A stretch of 64,000 nucleotides of DNA from Paulownia fortunei (Eukaryota > Streptophyta > Magnoliopsida > Lamiales > Paulowniaceae): the NCBI GenBank assembly GCA_019321725.1, contig CM033121.1, positions 7,316,001 through 7,380,000 of the forward strand, in the 5' to 3' direction. Shown one piece after another: positions 33,561-44,288 of the stretch. The stretch's first letter is position 1. Every line of letters begins with the position of its first letter. Both the position numbers and the translations under genes were made by a program. The notes under the pieces are model-generated. The model worked only from the letters and a program-made list of their open reading frames with translations. It was not told the origin of the DNA and did no database searches.

Positions 33561-33904
33561 TTCCCCTCTTTTGGACTTCCATTTAAGACTATTAAGCAAG
33601 GAGCAATGAGTTTACATTTCATGGTGAGAACTGGTTAAATTTATAACTCCCATGATAAAAGCTCGCATATAAGAAGGAAATTAAAGTTGTTGTGAGTGGG
33701 TGAAACCTTCTAGGCCAGACATGTGAAGTTTTGGTTAGAAAAAATTGCTCTTCTAAGATATTTCCATGAACTTGTAGCTTGACATCGGACGGAATAGCTA
33801 CATACTCAGCTATTAGCAAAGTCTACTAGTTATCAATATATCTTTTGGCTTGTATACATTGGGGAAATGTTCAATTTGCCACAACTTTCAAATAAACACC
33901 ACAT

Positions 33905-34235
33905 TGGGGGTTGTTAGTCTACCATGAGTTGTGTTAGGTAACTTCTTACAAGTGATTGTATTAATTGACCACCATGAGCTAATCTAGGCAACTTCTTACA
34001 GATTGATACTCTTGATAAGTCGCCATGAGCCTCTTTAGACTTGTTACAGGAAAATAATTTGCCATGAGTCGCTTTAGACTTCTTATAGGTAAGTGTTTTG
34101 TTGTCTCACCTCAAATTATTTTAGACTTCTTATAGGTGAGCATTATAACGTCTAACCATGAATCTTTTAAGCTCCTTATAGGCAGGAATTTCAGCAAGCC
34201 ACCTGAGTGTTTTAAACTACTTCTAATAGGTGGGC
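33905..34235 (-). repeat. Degenerate ~57-base tandem repeat
   Basis: About six diverged units contain GCCATGAGTCGCTTTAGACT and CTTCTTATAGGTGAGTATT-like text. It is part of the non-coding tail of the Retand-like element. Confidence 0.75.
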
Positions 34236-34589
34236 GTTCGTGATCCCTAGAGTGCAAAGATAATGAGTTCGAGCAGAGTGGTAATTCCGAAATGATAATT
34301 ATATTAATGGTCCAAAGGAAAGTTCATATTCAGAAAGTTAATAATACTGCCTTAATTATAACTATATTCTGTGTAGCATGTCGTAGTCTACACTATCCGT
34401 CGTCCTACTCCATTTCCTTGAGGAGCGTTTCCTAAGCATTACGCAGGCCTCCACCAGGCGATCCTCTCAAGATGACATTTATAATTCCAGCAATTGGGAG
34501 ATTATCATTTCCACGGCTCTCGCTAGGGTGGATGAGTAACTTATCTTCCATCTAAGGAATGTTGAGTTGATGACAGTCATTTTGAAGAA

Positions 34590-36078
34590 CCTGAGTGCCT
34601 TCATTTACAAACTTCTTTTGGTATTCTTGTTGTATTAGCTTTTTGATATCTTTTTTCAAATGAAAGCACTCCTCGTTAGTGTGCCCTCGATCATGATGGT
34701 AGCAGTAGTACTTGTTGGACTATATCTTCTTGGGATCGTCCTTCAACTTTCTCGGGGGTTGGATAATCCCTTATTGTTTTGCAACCACTAAGACTTCTAT
34801 CATCGGGGCATTTAACGAATTGTATTATGGGTATCCTGGTATGATGTGCCTCTATTCTTCAGTTTGTTTCTTGCTCCCCTTCTCCTCATCTCTATGTTTA
34901 TGTTTTACTCATACTCCTTGGAGTGTGGTCTCATCTATGTGGATATACTTCTCCGCTCTAGTAAGGAGCTCTTCCGGTGTGTTGGGGGTTATTTTTGCAA
35001 TGGATTCCTTGAACCTCCCATGGTGAAGCTTCTGTTGCATGATGCCAGCAAGTAACTCATGGTTGATGTGGTAAACCTCGAGCACTACTTTTACAAAACG
35101 GCTGACATAACCCCTTAAAGGCTCGCCATCTCCCTAGGTGATTGATAGAAAATTGGTACAAGAACGCATGTGTCAATTGCTCAAGACTGGTTAGACTACC
35201 AATGGGCAATTGGTTAAACCATGACAACGCAATCTTTGAAAGCATGGTGTGAAATATCTTACAGAAAACAACATTACTTAAGTTGTACAAATTCACCTTT
35301 TCATAGAACTTGCCAAAATGCTCTTGAGGGTCACTAGTTCCATCATACTCAGTAAGGTTGGCAACCTTAACCCCTACTAGTAAGGACTCAGCTAAGAAAG
35401 TAGAGGAGAATGGGTTGTTTCTAGATGGTGCTATAGAAAGCGGGAGGTGATGCTCTGCCTGTACTCGTGATCCAACCAGAAAGTTTGATGGTACAGTGGG
35501 TGTTATCTTAGTCTCCGCTTGTTGTTTCGAGTTGTCCTTTATGAGGGACGCTCGAGTTCTCATATCCTTGAGACTATCAACCCCTCTGCACCTTATTACT
35601 TCACGTCTCCGCTCAGTCCTGTCGGGAGCCGGAGTAAAGTCCTAGCTCTACGATATGACTGCAAGTTGTTCTCTGTGAGGGATGCCCAGCTATTTACATC
35701 CTCATCTATATTAGCCCCTCTGAGCCTCGTCATTTCACATCTTTGCTCACTCATGTCGGGAACCGAAGTAAAGTCTTGGCTTCTATGAGATGACTGCAGG
35801 GGTTCTCGCTCTCTACACTGGTTAGAAGCAAATTAAGCTATTGCTTGAGTTGTAACTCGACCTGATACATCTTCGATCATTGCCCTCAGTGCCTATTGGG
35901 CTATTTATAGCACGACTGGTTGAGCTGACTCCTCCAGACGTGGTGGCAGATCATGTTGAAGAAGTGGTTCCCATAGCTAGTCTACTCTATTATTGTCGCC
36001 CCTTCTTTCATGGGGGTGTTTTGAGCATTGGGCTCCATAGCTCTAGTTTTGGTTTGCATCTTCAATGTCTTGACAAGT
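34590..36078 (-). pseudogene. Retand-like gag remnant
   Basis: The clearest open part, 35057-35563 (168 codons), carries the Ty3/gypsy gag core: VANLTEYDGTSDPQEHFGKF, then a Cys and SKIALSWFNQLPIGSLTSLE, then QLTHAFLYQF. Further on, at about 34655-34715, comes the C-terminal knuckle-like motif CYHHDRGHTNEECFHLK, characteristic of Tat/Retand gags, followed by KKLIQQEYQKKFV. Stops and frame changes lie between. Gag would package the element's RNA. The part before 35563 up to the primer site is too degraded to read with confidence. Confidence 0.85.
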
Positions 36079-36096
36079 TCCCATAGACGATACCAA
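36078..36096 (-). promoter_or_regulatory. Retand-like primer binding site
   Basis: On the minus strand, TTGGTATCGTCTATGGGAA differs at three positions from TTGGCGCCGTCTGTGGGAA, directly beside the 5' LTR end. Confidence 0.88.
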
Positions 36097-36098
36097 AA

Positions 36099-36480
36099 TA
36101 ATGTGGTATGGATCTAAATCCTTCAATGTCAGCTCTTCGCGAGGTTTCAACTCTTAAGTAGGTTCCTGCCTGCGACGTGCACAGTCATTAGCGCACCGGG
36201 GTTATCTAGGCGAAAACCCTTCCATGCTCAAATGACAAATAGAGCAAATTGATAATTCTGAAGTAGAGAACTAAAAGTTGTAGAAAATTGAATAAAATTG
36301 CGTACCTCAAAATGGTAAGGATGAGGGTATTTACACCTGAATATTAGATGGTATAATCCAGTATAGTATAATGCATAGACCAATTGATTTTCATGAGCTT
36401 ATGGTTTTGGATTGTCTCTTATTGAGCCATTTTTTAACTAGACATTCTCTATTGGCTTGTAAATTTATTGTGACTCATCA
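36099..36480 (-). repeat. Retand-like 5' LTR
   Basis: On the minus strand it begins TGATGAGTCACAATAAATTT and ends CCACATTA (last CA mutated to TA). Pairs with 32359-32740. Confidence 0.93.
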
Positions 36481-36644
36481 CTCTATATTATGTAAAGTTA
36501 GAAATACCCTTTCATTTTCACAACAAATTAGTAATGCTATGAAAAGCCCTAGTCTTCAATTCCATTCTTCTCCAACCTTTGTGTTGGACATCCACTCCAC
36601 CTCCATACACTGTGTGGCGAAGAACTAACTTATAGATCATAAAT

Positions 36645-37325
36645 TCACATTTATTAAAATTAAAATCGTCATTGGGACTACATATCAATTTAAAAACACA
36701 CAGAAAATTTTTTAATAAAAAAAATCCAATTTATATATCTTTTAATATAAGAAGCCAATCGGTAATTTAGTCATAAACTTAATTAAACTTGAACGATGTT
36801 AATATAAAAGTTAACAATTAAGACTTTTTGGAATGAAAAGTTGATGAAAAAATTATATATTTCTTAAATGAAAAATATATTTAGGCATTTTTTATTACAA
36901 AAAATTATTTTAATTTTTTTAATAATTTAGTCTAATTTATTTGGAGGTTGGAATGTAAAAATATGTTATGATAAGCACTAACCAATGCCTTTAACTTGGG
37001 CATTAGATAGTGTTGTTCTACATCAACATCAAGTGCAAGAGCGTTTTCTTGGTTTATTAGAGTTAACAAAAATAATTTATCTTGTTTTAAGATCATTTAA
37101 CTTCTGTAAGAATATTGCACTACTTTTTTTTATATTGAATTTTTCTTTTGCCTAGCATTGAACTTTTGGATGTAATTTCTTTTCAAATTATTATCAATAA
37201 ACGAGTTGAATTTCTCTTTAACCCTGCAAGTGCAATGGGGAACTTTGGGTATAAGCTGGGCCTTTAGATTTTGAGTAAGGCCGCCCTCATATTTAAGAGT
37301 CACGCAATAGGTGGGTATTGTTCTT
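36645..37325 (+). repeat. Dispersed ~0.65 kb repeat, copy 2 (partner at 21870-22505)
   Basis: Same orientation and order of blocks as copy 1, with an extra ~30 bases near 36990 (AACCAATGCCTTTAACTTGG). No known protein. Confidence 0.8.
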
Positions 37326-37511
37326 TCCTTATTTTTACTCTTCAAATTTTAAAAGCCCACGATTATTGATTCTGAAAAAACAAATAAAGGACGACTTGTT
37401 CACTTAGATTTCTGAATAATCAAAAACTCATAATATATAGGTGGTGGCTAACCTTGCAAAATAGGAATCCCATAAATAGAAATTTCCACAAAAGTTTGGA
37501 AGATACAATGA

Positions 37512-38889
37512 AGGGACAAAGACAAAATTAGTCCTTTAAGTGGGGCTAAATAGATATTTGGTATTTTAAGTTGGTATGATTTAATTTTATTATACTAAAT
37601 TTTTAAAATTAGCACATCCAGTTTGATTTTTTGTTGAAAATTTTAATTTTAATCGGTGACAACTAATATGGATTCAAAATTAATTGGAAGTTGCACTGAA
37701 ATTTGGGGATTTTTGAGAATTTGAGGGAAAGTTGCCTATGTATATTAGTAAGAAAAAACTATTATAAATTAAATATTTTAATTATTTATCATAAATTTAA
37801 TTAAATTATTAATTTTTATAAATTTCCTTTGTCTTTTCATCTAATCCTACAATAATTAATGCATTTTACAACTTTTCTAAAAAATTATGTTATTTTAACA
37901 TTTCCTTATCATCCAGCTAGGTGAGGAAGGATCACACCACGAGCATGAAACGGTTTTCTTTTCTTCCACCACCACCACCACACACCATTGCCCAACACAG
38001 CCACTCCGTCACTGCTACCTTGCCCCACCCTTGCCCCCAAACCTAGCTTTTTCTTCTTCTGATCTTGTTCCACCACCACCACCACAGCACAGCCACCCCA
38101 GCCCCTAAACCCAACTTCTTCTTCTTCTGATATTCTTCCACCACCCCAACCCACCCTAACAACCCACATTCCCCAATTGTCAACTACCACCCACTGTTGC
38201 TGCCCATGAATGCCACAATGCAGCCACCCGTCACTGCCACCTTGCCCCACCCAACCCCTAAGCCCAGCCCAATCCCCGCCACCTAAAACTCGCTCCCCTC
38301 CGTACACAACCCCCGCTAGTCGTCATCTTTTTCACCACCACAACCCACTATCACCACCTACCCCAACCCCTGCCTTTTTTTTTTCTCATCCCAAAGAACC
38401 CCAAGATCCACCGTAGCAGCCACATATCGACATTCCCACCACTTCCTAGATAATACATACACTTATATATATTTATAGTGAATATATGTAATATATATAT
38501 ATATACATATAAATGTATAAATCAATATAATATGCATTATATGGATTTATGGGGAAACAATAGTTTTTTTGATTAATTTATATTTTATATTTTATTTTTA
38601 AATTGCCTTTGTGGAATCTAAGTAAGTATTAATTTTTTATTTATTTTGCCCATGTAAATGCCAAATAGGCAACTTTCCCTTTAATTCTCAAAAATTCCCA
38701 AATTTCAATCCATGTAACCAACTTTCGATCAATTTTATGTCTATGTCAGCAATCACCGGTTAAAATTGAATTTCCCAACAAACTAATTGTCAATTTTAAA
38801 AATTTAGTATACTAAAATCAAATCGTGCTAAGTTAAAGGACCAAATATCTGTCTAGCAAAATTTAGAGAATAAATATTGCCTTTTTCCC
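37512..38889. mobile_element. Non-autonomous Mutator-like element with long inverted repeats
   Basis: Terminal inverted repeats of more than 200 bases face each other at 37512-37742 and about 38670-38889 (TTTAGTATACTAAATTTTTAA-like cores; GGGAAAGTTGCCTAT on both inner sides). The flanking 9-mers ATACAATGA and GTATAATGA agree at seven of nine positions, the length expected for Mutator-type insertions. There is no transposase. The interior is C-rich and unlike any other part of the window. Confidence 0.75.
37915..38440 (+). repeat. C-rich payload of the Mutator-like element
   Basis: The plus strand is nearly devoid of G, with CCACCACCACCACC runs, and degenerate ~100-base units repeat CACAGCCAC.CCGTCACTGC, CTTGCCCCACCC and TTCTTCTTCTGAT. 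Open frames on both strands (for example 37909-38307 minus and 38210-38416 plus) are Gly- or Pro-rich consequences of composition. A captured gene piece, as in Pack-MULEs, is possible but not shown. Confidence 0.7.
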
Positions 38890-39029
38890 GTATAATGAAA
38901 TTCTAACTATTGATCTTGGATGAATTTCTACTTAGTCAAATATTGCTTAAAACTTAAGTTGTTACTTGTAGGCTAAGCATAAATAATATGAGGGTAGTTC
39001 AGCAAAATTTGAGACATGTTCACTCAATT

Positions 39030-40020
39030 CTTGGCTGGATTTGAGACATGACCCAACTTGTCTTCCTTTGGATCCAAACCCGCCTCGTTGAAAATTCCAA
39101 GAAAATGGGTTTAACTTGACAAGCCTATTGGATCCATTTAACTATGTTGGCTAATTCTAATAGCATTAACATTCCAACCTAGAATGCACTCACATTCTCA
39201 TTGCAACAAATCCCATTACTAGACCATAAAATATGATACCCAATCAAAATGCATATAGATAAAGAAAAATAAGATACCTATTACCTACCATAGAAATGAA
39301 GAATCAGGGGCTCGAGAGAAGTGAAAAGATGTAAGGGAAAAGGAAAGAGAAAGAAAGAAAAAGACAAACAAAGTTTAAAAAGTCGCAAGAGTTGTAGCTA
39401 GTGGCTAGGACGGTGGCAAAAGTGAGATTGGCGGTGGTGCCTGAAGTGGTGAGGACTTGAGGATGAAAGTTGGTGGGTTTAACATTACAAATTGAGCAAA
39501 CTCAAAAAATGATATATTTTTAAGGCAACTGGGTCGGGTTTTAGAGTGGGTCTATAGAAACCTGTAAATTAATCTGAATCCAATTGAGTTTAACGCTACA
39601 AAACCTGTTACCCAACCCTACCCCAATTAATTATCCCAAAATCCATCCCAGGAAAGTCAAGAAAGTTGTGTTGGGAACCGTTGTATCCTTACAATCCAAC
39701 CAATTCTTATCTCTACCCCAAATCCCAAAAAACAAATCCTTTATATTTAATCAAAGATTATTTTTCTTCGTATTTTAGGCTGTAAACCAACATCACACGT
39801 GAAGTGTAAAAACCACCGTGACCCATTTTGATAATTAAAAATGTACAATTGATTGAGATGAAAAAAATATAATGGCCCATAAGATTACAGTAAATACATA
39901 AAAATAGTAAAAAAGCTGCAAATTTGCACTGAAAGACTACTGAGTGAGCATAGTAACTTTTGCTTTCTTTTTGGCAAATTTGTTTACTCCATTGTAATTT
40001 CATATTGCCCATTTCCTTGG
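39030..40020 (-). repeat. Diverged full-length reverse copy of the tandem-repeat unit
   Basis: Reverse complement follows unit 1 from GAACAAATT..GCAAAAAGAAAG through GGTTTTTACACTTCA, GGGTTGGGTAACAGG-type text, CAAGAGTTGTAGCTA's complement and GCTATTAGAATTAGC, to GGTTTGGATCC. It lies alone and is much more diverged than the tandem units, so the family is old and dispersed. Confidence 0.8.
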
Positions 40021-41400
40021 CTTTTTTCTTTGAATACTATAAAAAAAATTAAAAATTTCAGAAAAACCTACTAAATGAAAATAATTTTATATCTATAGTA
40101 AAGAATCACCGTACATAACACTTTCAATTTTTTTTTTTAATTTTCTCGAAAGATTAGTTGGCTTTCTCATAAAGTGAGTCTGTTGATTCATTTCGAGATC
40201 TAATTGAGACAATATTCAAACTCATTTCTCTATTTTGAATTGATTTTTTCATGCTCATTCCAAGTTCGAAGTATGATACATGAACAATTTTATGAAGTAT
40301 GTGTCCAGATAGTCCAATGAAAATTGTGTCAGTTCCAAATGGGGAATTTTAGGGCGAACTAGGAAAAAAGGCCCGTATCAATAATTATAATTTTACGAGA
40401 ATTAATAAAAAAAGGAAAAATCCAATTCTCCTTATTTTGGTGGTGAAACTGAATAACATTCATCTAATTTGGAACCGGTAATATAGAATCGAAATTCTTG
40501 ATCAATTGAGGAACACCCTGCCTGACAGTTTTTTTTTATATTTAGTTTAAATTTATTTATAATATTAAAATTTAATCATTCTATTTGATACAAATTATTA
40601 AAAATAATATCAGTAAATAATTAATAAAATTATATCTTATATATATTTTTCAAATTACATTTCATTATTATTAATAGTTAAATTAATTGATAATATAGCA
40701 ACTAATAAAAGTTTTATTACTATTAAAGGTTCTTAATATTAACTGTAAATTGAATATGAAAGTTTTAAACATATTATAGGACAATACAAATATAATAAAA
40801 ATATTATAAATACATATGAGTACATACTTAGAAAATATACTTATTGAATATATATATATACATATATATATATAAATTAAGTTTTTAATTTTCTTATTAA
40901 ATATAATAATTTAAATAATGTAAACTGTTTCAATAATAAATTGAACATAAGTGTAAAATAATATATACATTTATATATATAACATAATAAATATTAGTAA
41001 TAGTTATTATAACTATTCAATAATTTTAATATTAAATGTAAATTGAATTAAATTCTAAAATATTAAATGATTATAAAAATATATTAAAGATTATTAAAAA
41101 CATAATGATAAATAGTAAATAAATATATTATTTGAATTATTTCAAAAGAAAAAATTAATTATTAAATATAATAATTGTAATAATTATTCATCTAAGAAAT
41201 TTTTTATTGAATAAATTCAACTTAATTGTAAAATAATATTTTTATAAATATAACTTTTAGTAATAGATATTGTATATGAGCAGGAGAATAATAATTTGAT
41301 GATGTGACTAGCCTATGAACATCCCATTCATGTTGATATGATGGGGAGAAGTACTATATTGCTCTTTAAGTAAAAAAATTCAGAGATTTAATTTTATTAT
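40021..41400. other. AT-rich non-coding stretch
   Basis: Extremely AT-rich from about 40530 to 41290, including a TATATA run at 40848-40874. No gene or transposon end seen. Confidence 0.5.
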
Positions 41401-41429
41401 TCCCTACAAGAAGTAAACTCACCATGTCA

Positions 41430-41905
41430 AATACGATTTTTAGCGATAAAATATTTCGTCGCTAACTTAACAAAATTCATTGCCAAGTGAAATTTGCGAT
41501 AAATATTTTTCCTCGCTAATATCATTATTATAAGAACATTGCACCAACACTTAGCAATGAAATTGATAATTTTCGTCGTCAAGTTAGCAACGATTTTTTA
41601 TTATGACAATAATTTTCATTGCTAACATAAAAAATTGTGACGAACTGTTGGAAAATATTTCATCGTTAAATAAAAAATAATAATTTAACATTAGCGACAA
41701 ATTAGATTCTTCGTCGCTAAAATAAAAAAATTGTCAATGAAATTTGTAATATTTTCGTCGTAAAATTATTCAAAAAAAAAAAATTACTTTGGTGGCGAAT
41801 TTTTTATTTCGTCACTAACTTAGCGACAAGTATACAAATTGTTCATCGCTAATATGATTATCTTTTAGCGACGAAAGATCTTGATTTCATCGCTAATATG
41901 ATTAT
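41430..41905. repeat. CACTA subterminal repeats (TAGCGACGAA motif)
   Basis: At least ten direct or inverted copies of TAGCGACGAAA, often separated by AT-rich spacers. In CACTA elements such repeats are the binding sites for the transposase. Confidence 0.88.
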
Positions 41906-42480
41906 CTTTTACCTAACCCTCTTAACATTTTCTTAGCTTCATAATGAGAGATTGGAATTGTATTTGATTTCAGAAATACTTCTCGCAATAATTGAAGTAA
42001 CATATTAAATGACTTATTGCTCCAACCATTCAACACCTTCACATGCATTAATTTCACTGAGAAACTAAATGCAGAAAAATTGGTACAACTTGAATATAAC
42101 TCACGTTGTGCTTCTTCAAACATTGACATAACACTTTCTCCCAACTCCACTATAGGCGTGTTCTCATTATTATCCTCATGTCGAACCCCACTACTACCAA
42201 CAACTTTAGCATCCCTTAAGTTATTTAACATATCAAAGAAAGTATCACCTTCTTCGTCCTCACTCACATGCTCAACTTCATTTACGGGATTCGTATCAAC
42301 ACTTGGTGTAGTAACTTCTCCATAAAAAGTCCACACTTTGTATAACTTAGAAATCCCCCATCTATAAAGGTGTCCTCGAATGTAATCCAAATTAAATTAA
42401 TATAAATTTTCATACTTTTGACAATGACAACGAATCTTTGATAACACAAAGGTTGACATATAATTCTTGGCTATACCCAA
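41902..42480 (-). pseudogene. CACTA transposase N-terminal fragment (TNP2/transposase-associated domain)
   Basis: The frame 41902-42390 reads DYIRGHLYRWGISKLYKVW then TFYGE, the transposase-associated domain (family pattern: HL...GF...Y..W..HGE). Next come an acidic stretch and FDMLNNLRDA, then ELYSSCTNFSAFSFSVKLMH, LNGWSNKSFNMLLQLLREVF and a C-terminal SHYEAKKMLRGLG. This is the order in TNP2-type transposases. Upstream to about 42480 the same reading gives a decayed Cys/His region (RCHCQKYENLY) after a stop. It ends where the catalytic domain should follow, at the start of the subterminal repeats. It is a truncated, inactive gene. Confidence 0.88.
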
Positions 42481-44288
42481 AAAATAATTTAAAAACTATT
42501 TATGTATTCTGGAGCCACTCGATTATGATTCATTATCTAAATTCGATCCATAATTATATAATCTATTGATGATAATAATTAGATAATTGATTTAAATCAT
42601 TTAGGTTTATAATGACGTGCGTTGCTCACACTTCTCCTTCCACTATTTGGTAAGGGCCCTATCCCATTAAAAAACGTGCACTTATTTATAGTTTTATAAG
42701 TATGACCACTTTGTTTCCTCCACGTGAAAATTTTGGCAGCATCTCCCCATAAATCTCCCAGTACACATATTACAGTACACTCGAAGAACAAAAAAATATA
42801 CGAACTGAAATAATTAATCATGTACACGAGACAAATAACATACTAATATAAAACCACAAATAAATACATATTCTCAAACTGTTCAAACTGGATAATTCAA
42901 AATTTAACATTAAATTTTAAAATCATTAAAGATTTTAAATTTCGATGCTAATTTCCAAAAGGGGTCTAAGGTTTGTGAATGCATATGCATGACATGTATA
43001 GTTATAATTTTTAGATTTTAATAAGAGACTTTCTTCACTATTACATAAAACAGTGAAAGAATATATTCACAATAATCATGATTTGTACTTTATTTTACAG
43101 TGTAGATGTATATTCAAACTCAGAAAAACTTCAACTCATATTTAGCATTGTTAATACAATTCCATTATCTACACTCTAGATACTACTCAACAGCCACAGA
43201 CATAATAATATATATAGAAGAAAATATAATGCTAATGCATCATATTAGTATAGTGAGAAATGAAAACCCTTCACCTAGCTAGTAAGCAAGCCCTATAGAA
43301 GAACTTTAAGAGTAATTTATAGATAGGAAACTTTTTTAATTGGATCTTCAGTAAGAAAAGATGCCTCCATGGTTTTATGAGAAACTCTACATCCTACGAA
43401 GGGGCTGGCTGTGGAGGGGGGTGGGGGGCAATCCATATGTACAAAAAAGATTCTTACATATCATATGAATTTGGAATATCATCAACAAAGAAAAAATAAT
43501 TACTGTCTTAAACAACAAGCATTGAGCTAAATTACTTTATTTTGCAAGAGTTTTATATTTTCTTTTTATATTAGTTATACTAGGTGTTGAAGGTTCACCT
43601 AACACTAGCTAGTTGAATAAAACACTAGCTCAATCAATATTAATAAGCTTAATTCAACATTTAAAATGTAATTATTAAGCTTAGTGAGCTCGACCAATAA
43701 TTAAGCTATTCCACCTAGCTAATAATATATTATCCAGCACTTCGTCCTACATAGAAGCTATTCTGAAATTGGATTCTGACATTAACGAGCCAAAATTTTA
43801 GGGGACTCGAATCCCATTAGGATTCAAGTCAGGCAAGAAAAATATCCTCCATGATTTATTGACTCATTATACCTTTAAATTGGATAAAATAAGGTTAATG
43901 TCATGGTCTTATTTCCTCTAATCTTGGTGCAAAAGTTCTCTGGGGTTGCTAATCACACATTAAAGCTTATTAATGGAAGAACCGACACATGTTTAACATA
44001 TAATGGATCATGATACGAAATGAATAAAATAACATCACCAATAAGAAAAGATTCATATCTTATTGATAGATACAGTAAGCCCACTGCCAATTTTTTGTAT
44101 ACAAATGCACAATATCAACAGAAAAATGATTAAAGAAATTGGATTTTCTACTCTTAATTATTTTCAAGAATGGGTCCCGACATTCACGAAATTTCTTCAT
44201 CTCCCAGACAGCTAGTAAAATCGAAAGATATTTTGTGTTGGAGTTGATACAGAATTAGCAACATATGATAATGGGTTCAGACCAGAGT
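42481..44288. other. Non-coding stretch, nothing assigned
   Basis: The minus frame 42597-42827 might be another CACTA exon but has no recognisable motif. There is a G-rich run at 43412-43430 (GGAGGGGGGTGGGGGG). No RNA gene found. Confidence 0.4.

Larger units (their letters stand above)
32761..34560 (-). other. Long non-coding tail of the Retand-like element
   Basis: It lies between the gag remnant and the polypurine tract and has no pol domain in any frame. It is filled by AT-rich DNA and two repeat arrays listed separately (33238-33560 and 33905-34235). Confidence 0.7.
32359..36480 (-). mobile_element. Gag-only Retand-like Ty3/gypsy element with perfect target duplication
   Basis: Two 382-base LTRs (32359-32740 and 36099-36480) face the same way, and the perfect 5-mer CTCTA flanks both sides (32354-32358 and 36481-36485). 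On the minus strand the order is LTR, primer site, gag, long non-coding tail, polypurine tract, LTR. There is no protease, reverse transcriptase or integrase. It would depend on enzymes of a complete relative, so it is non-autonomous, and its gag is also broken. Confidence 0.93.
41402..42480 (-). mobile_element. CACTA (En/Spm) element remnant: one end plus transposase piece
   Basis: CCCTACAAGAAGTAAA at 41402 resembles the CACTACAAGAAAA terminus. From 41430 to 41905 the subterminal motif TTTAGCGACGAAA and its complement TTCGTCGCTAA occur many times in both directions, the hallmark of plant CACTA ends. A transposase N-terminus on the minus strand abuts these repeats directly. The middle of the gene and the other end are missing. 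No 3-bp target duplication could be assigned. Confidence 0.85.

Noticed and set aside
34712..35788. Plus-strand frames of 69-104 codons over the Retand-like element
   Set aside because: They are antisense shadows of the minus-strand gag, whose frame shows clear gag motifs.
37909..38307. Minus-strand Gly/Trp/Val-rich frame of 132 codons, resembling a glycine-rich protein
   Set aside because: It results from a C-rich, nearly G-free plus strand with degenerate repeats inside a Mutator-like element. There is no signal peptide or known motif, and the opposite strand also has open Pro-rich frames.
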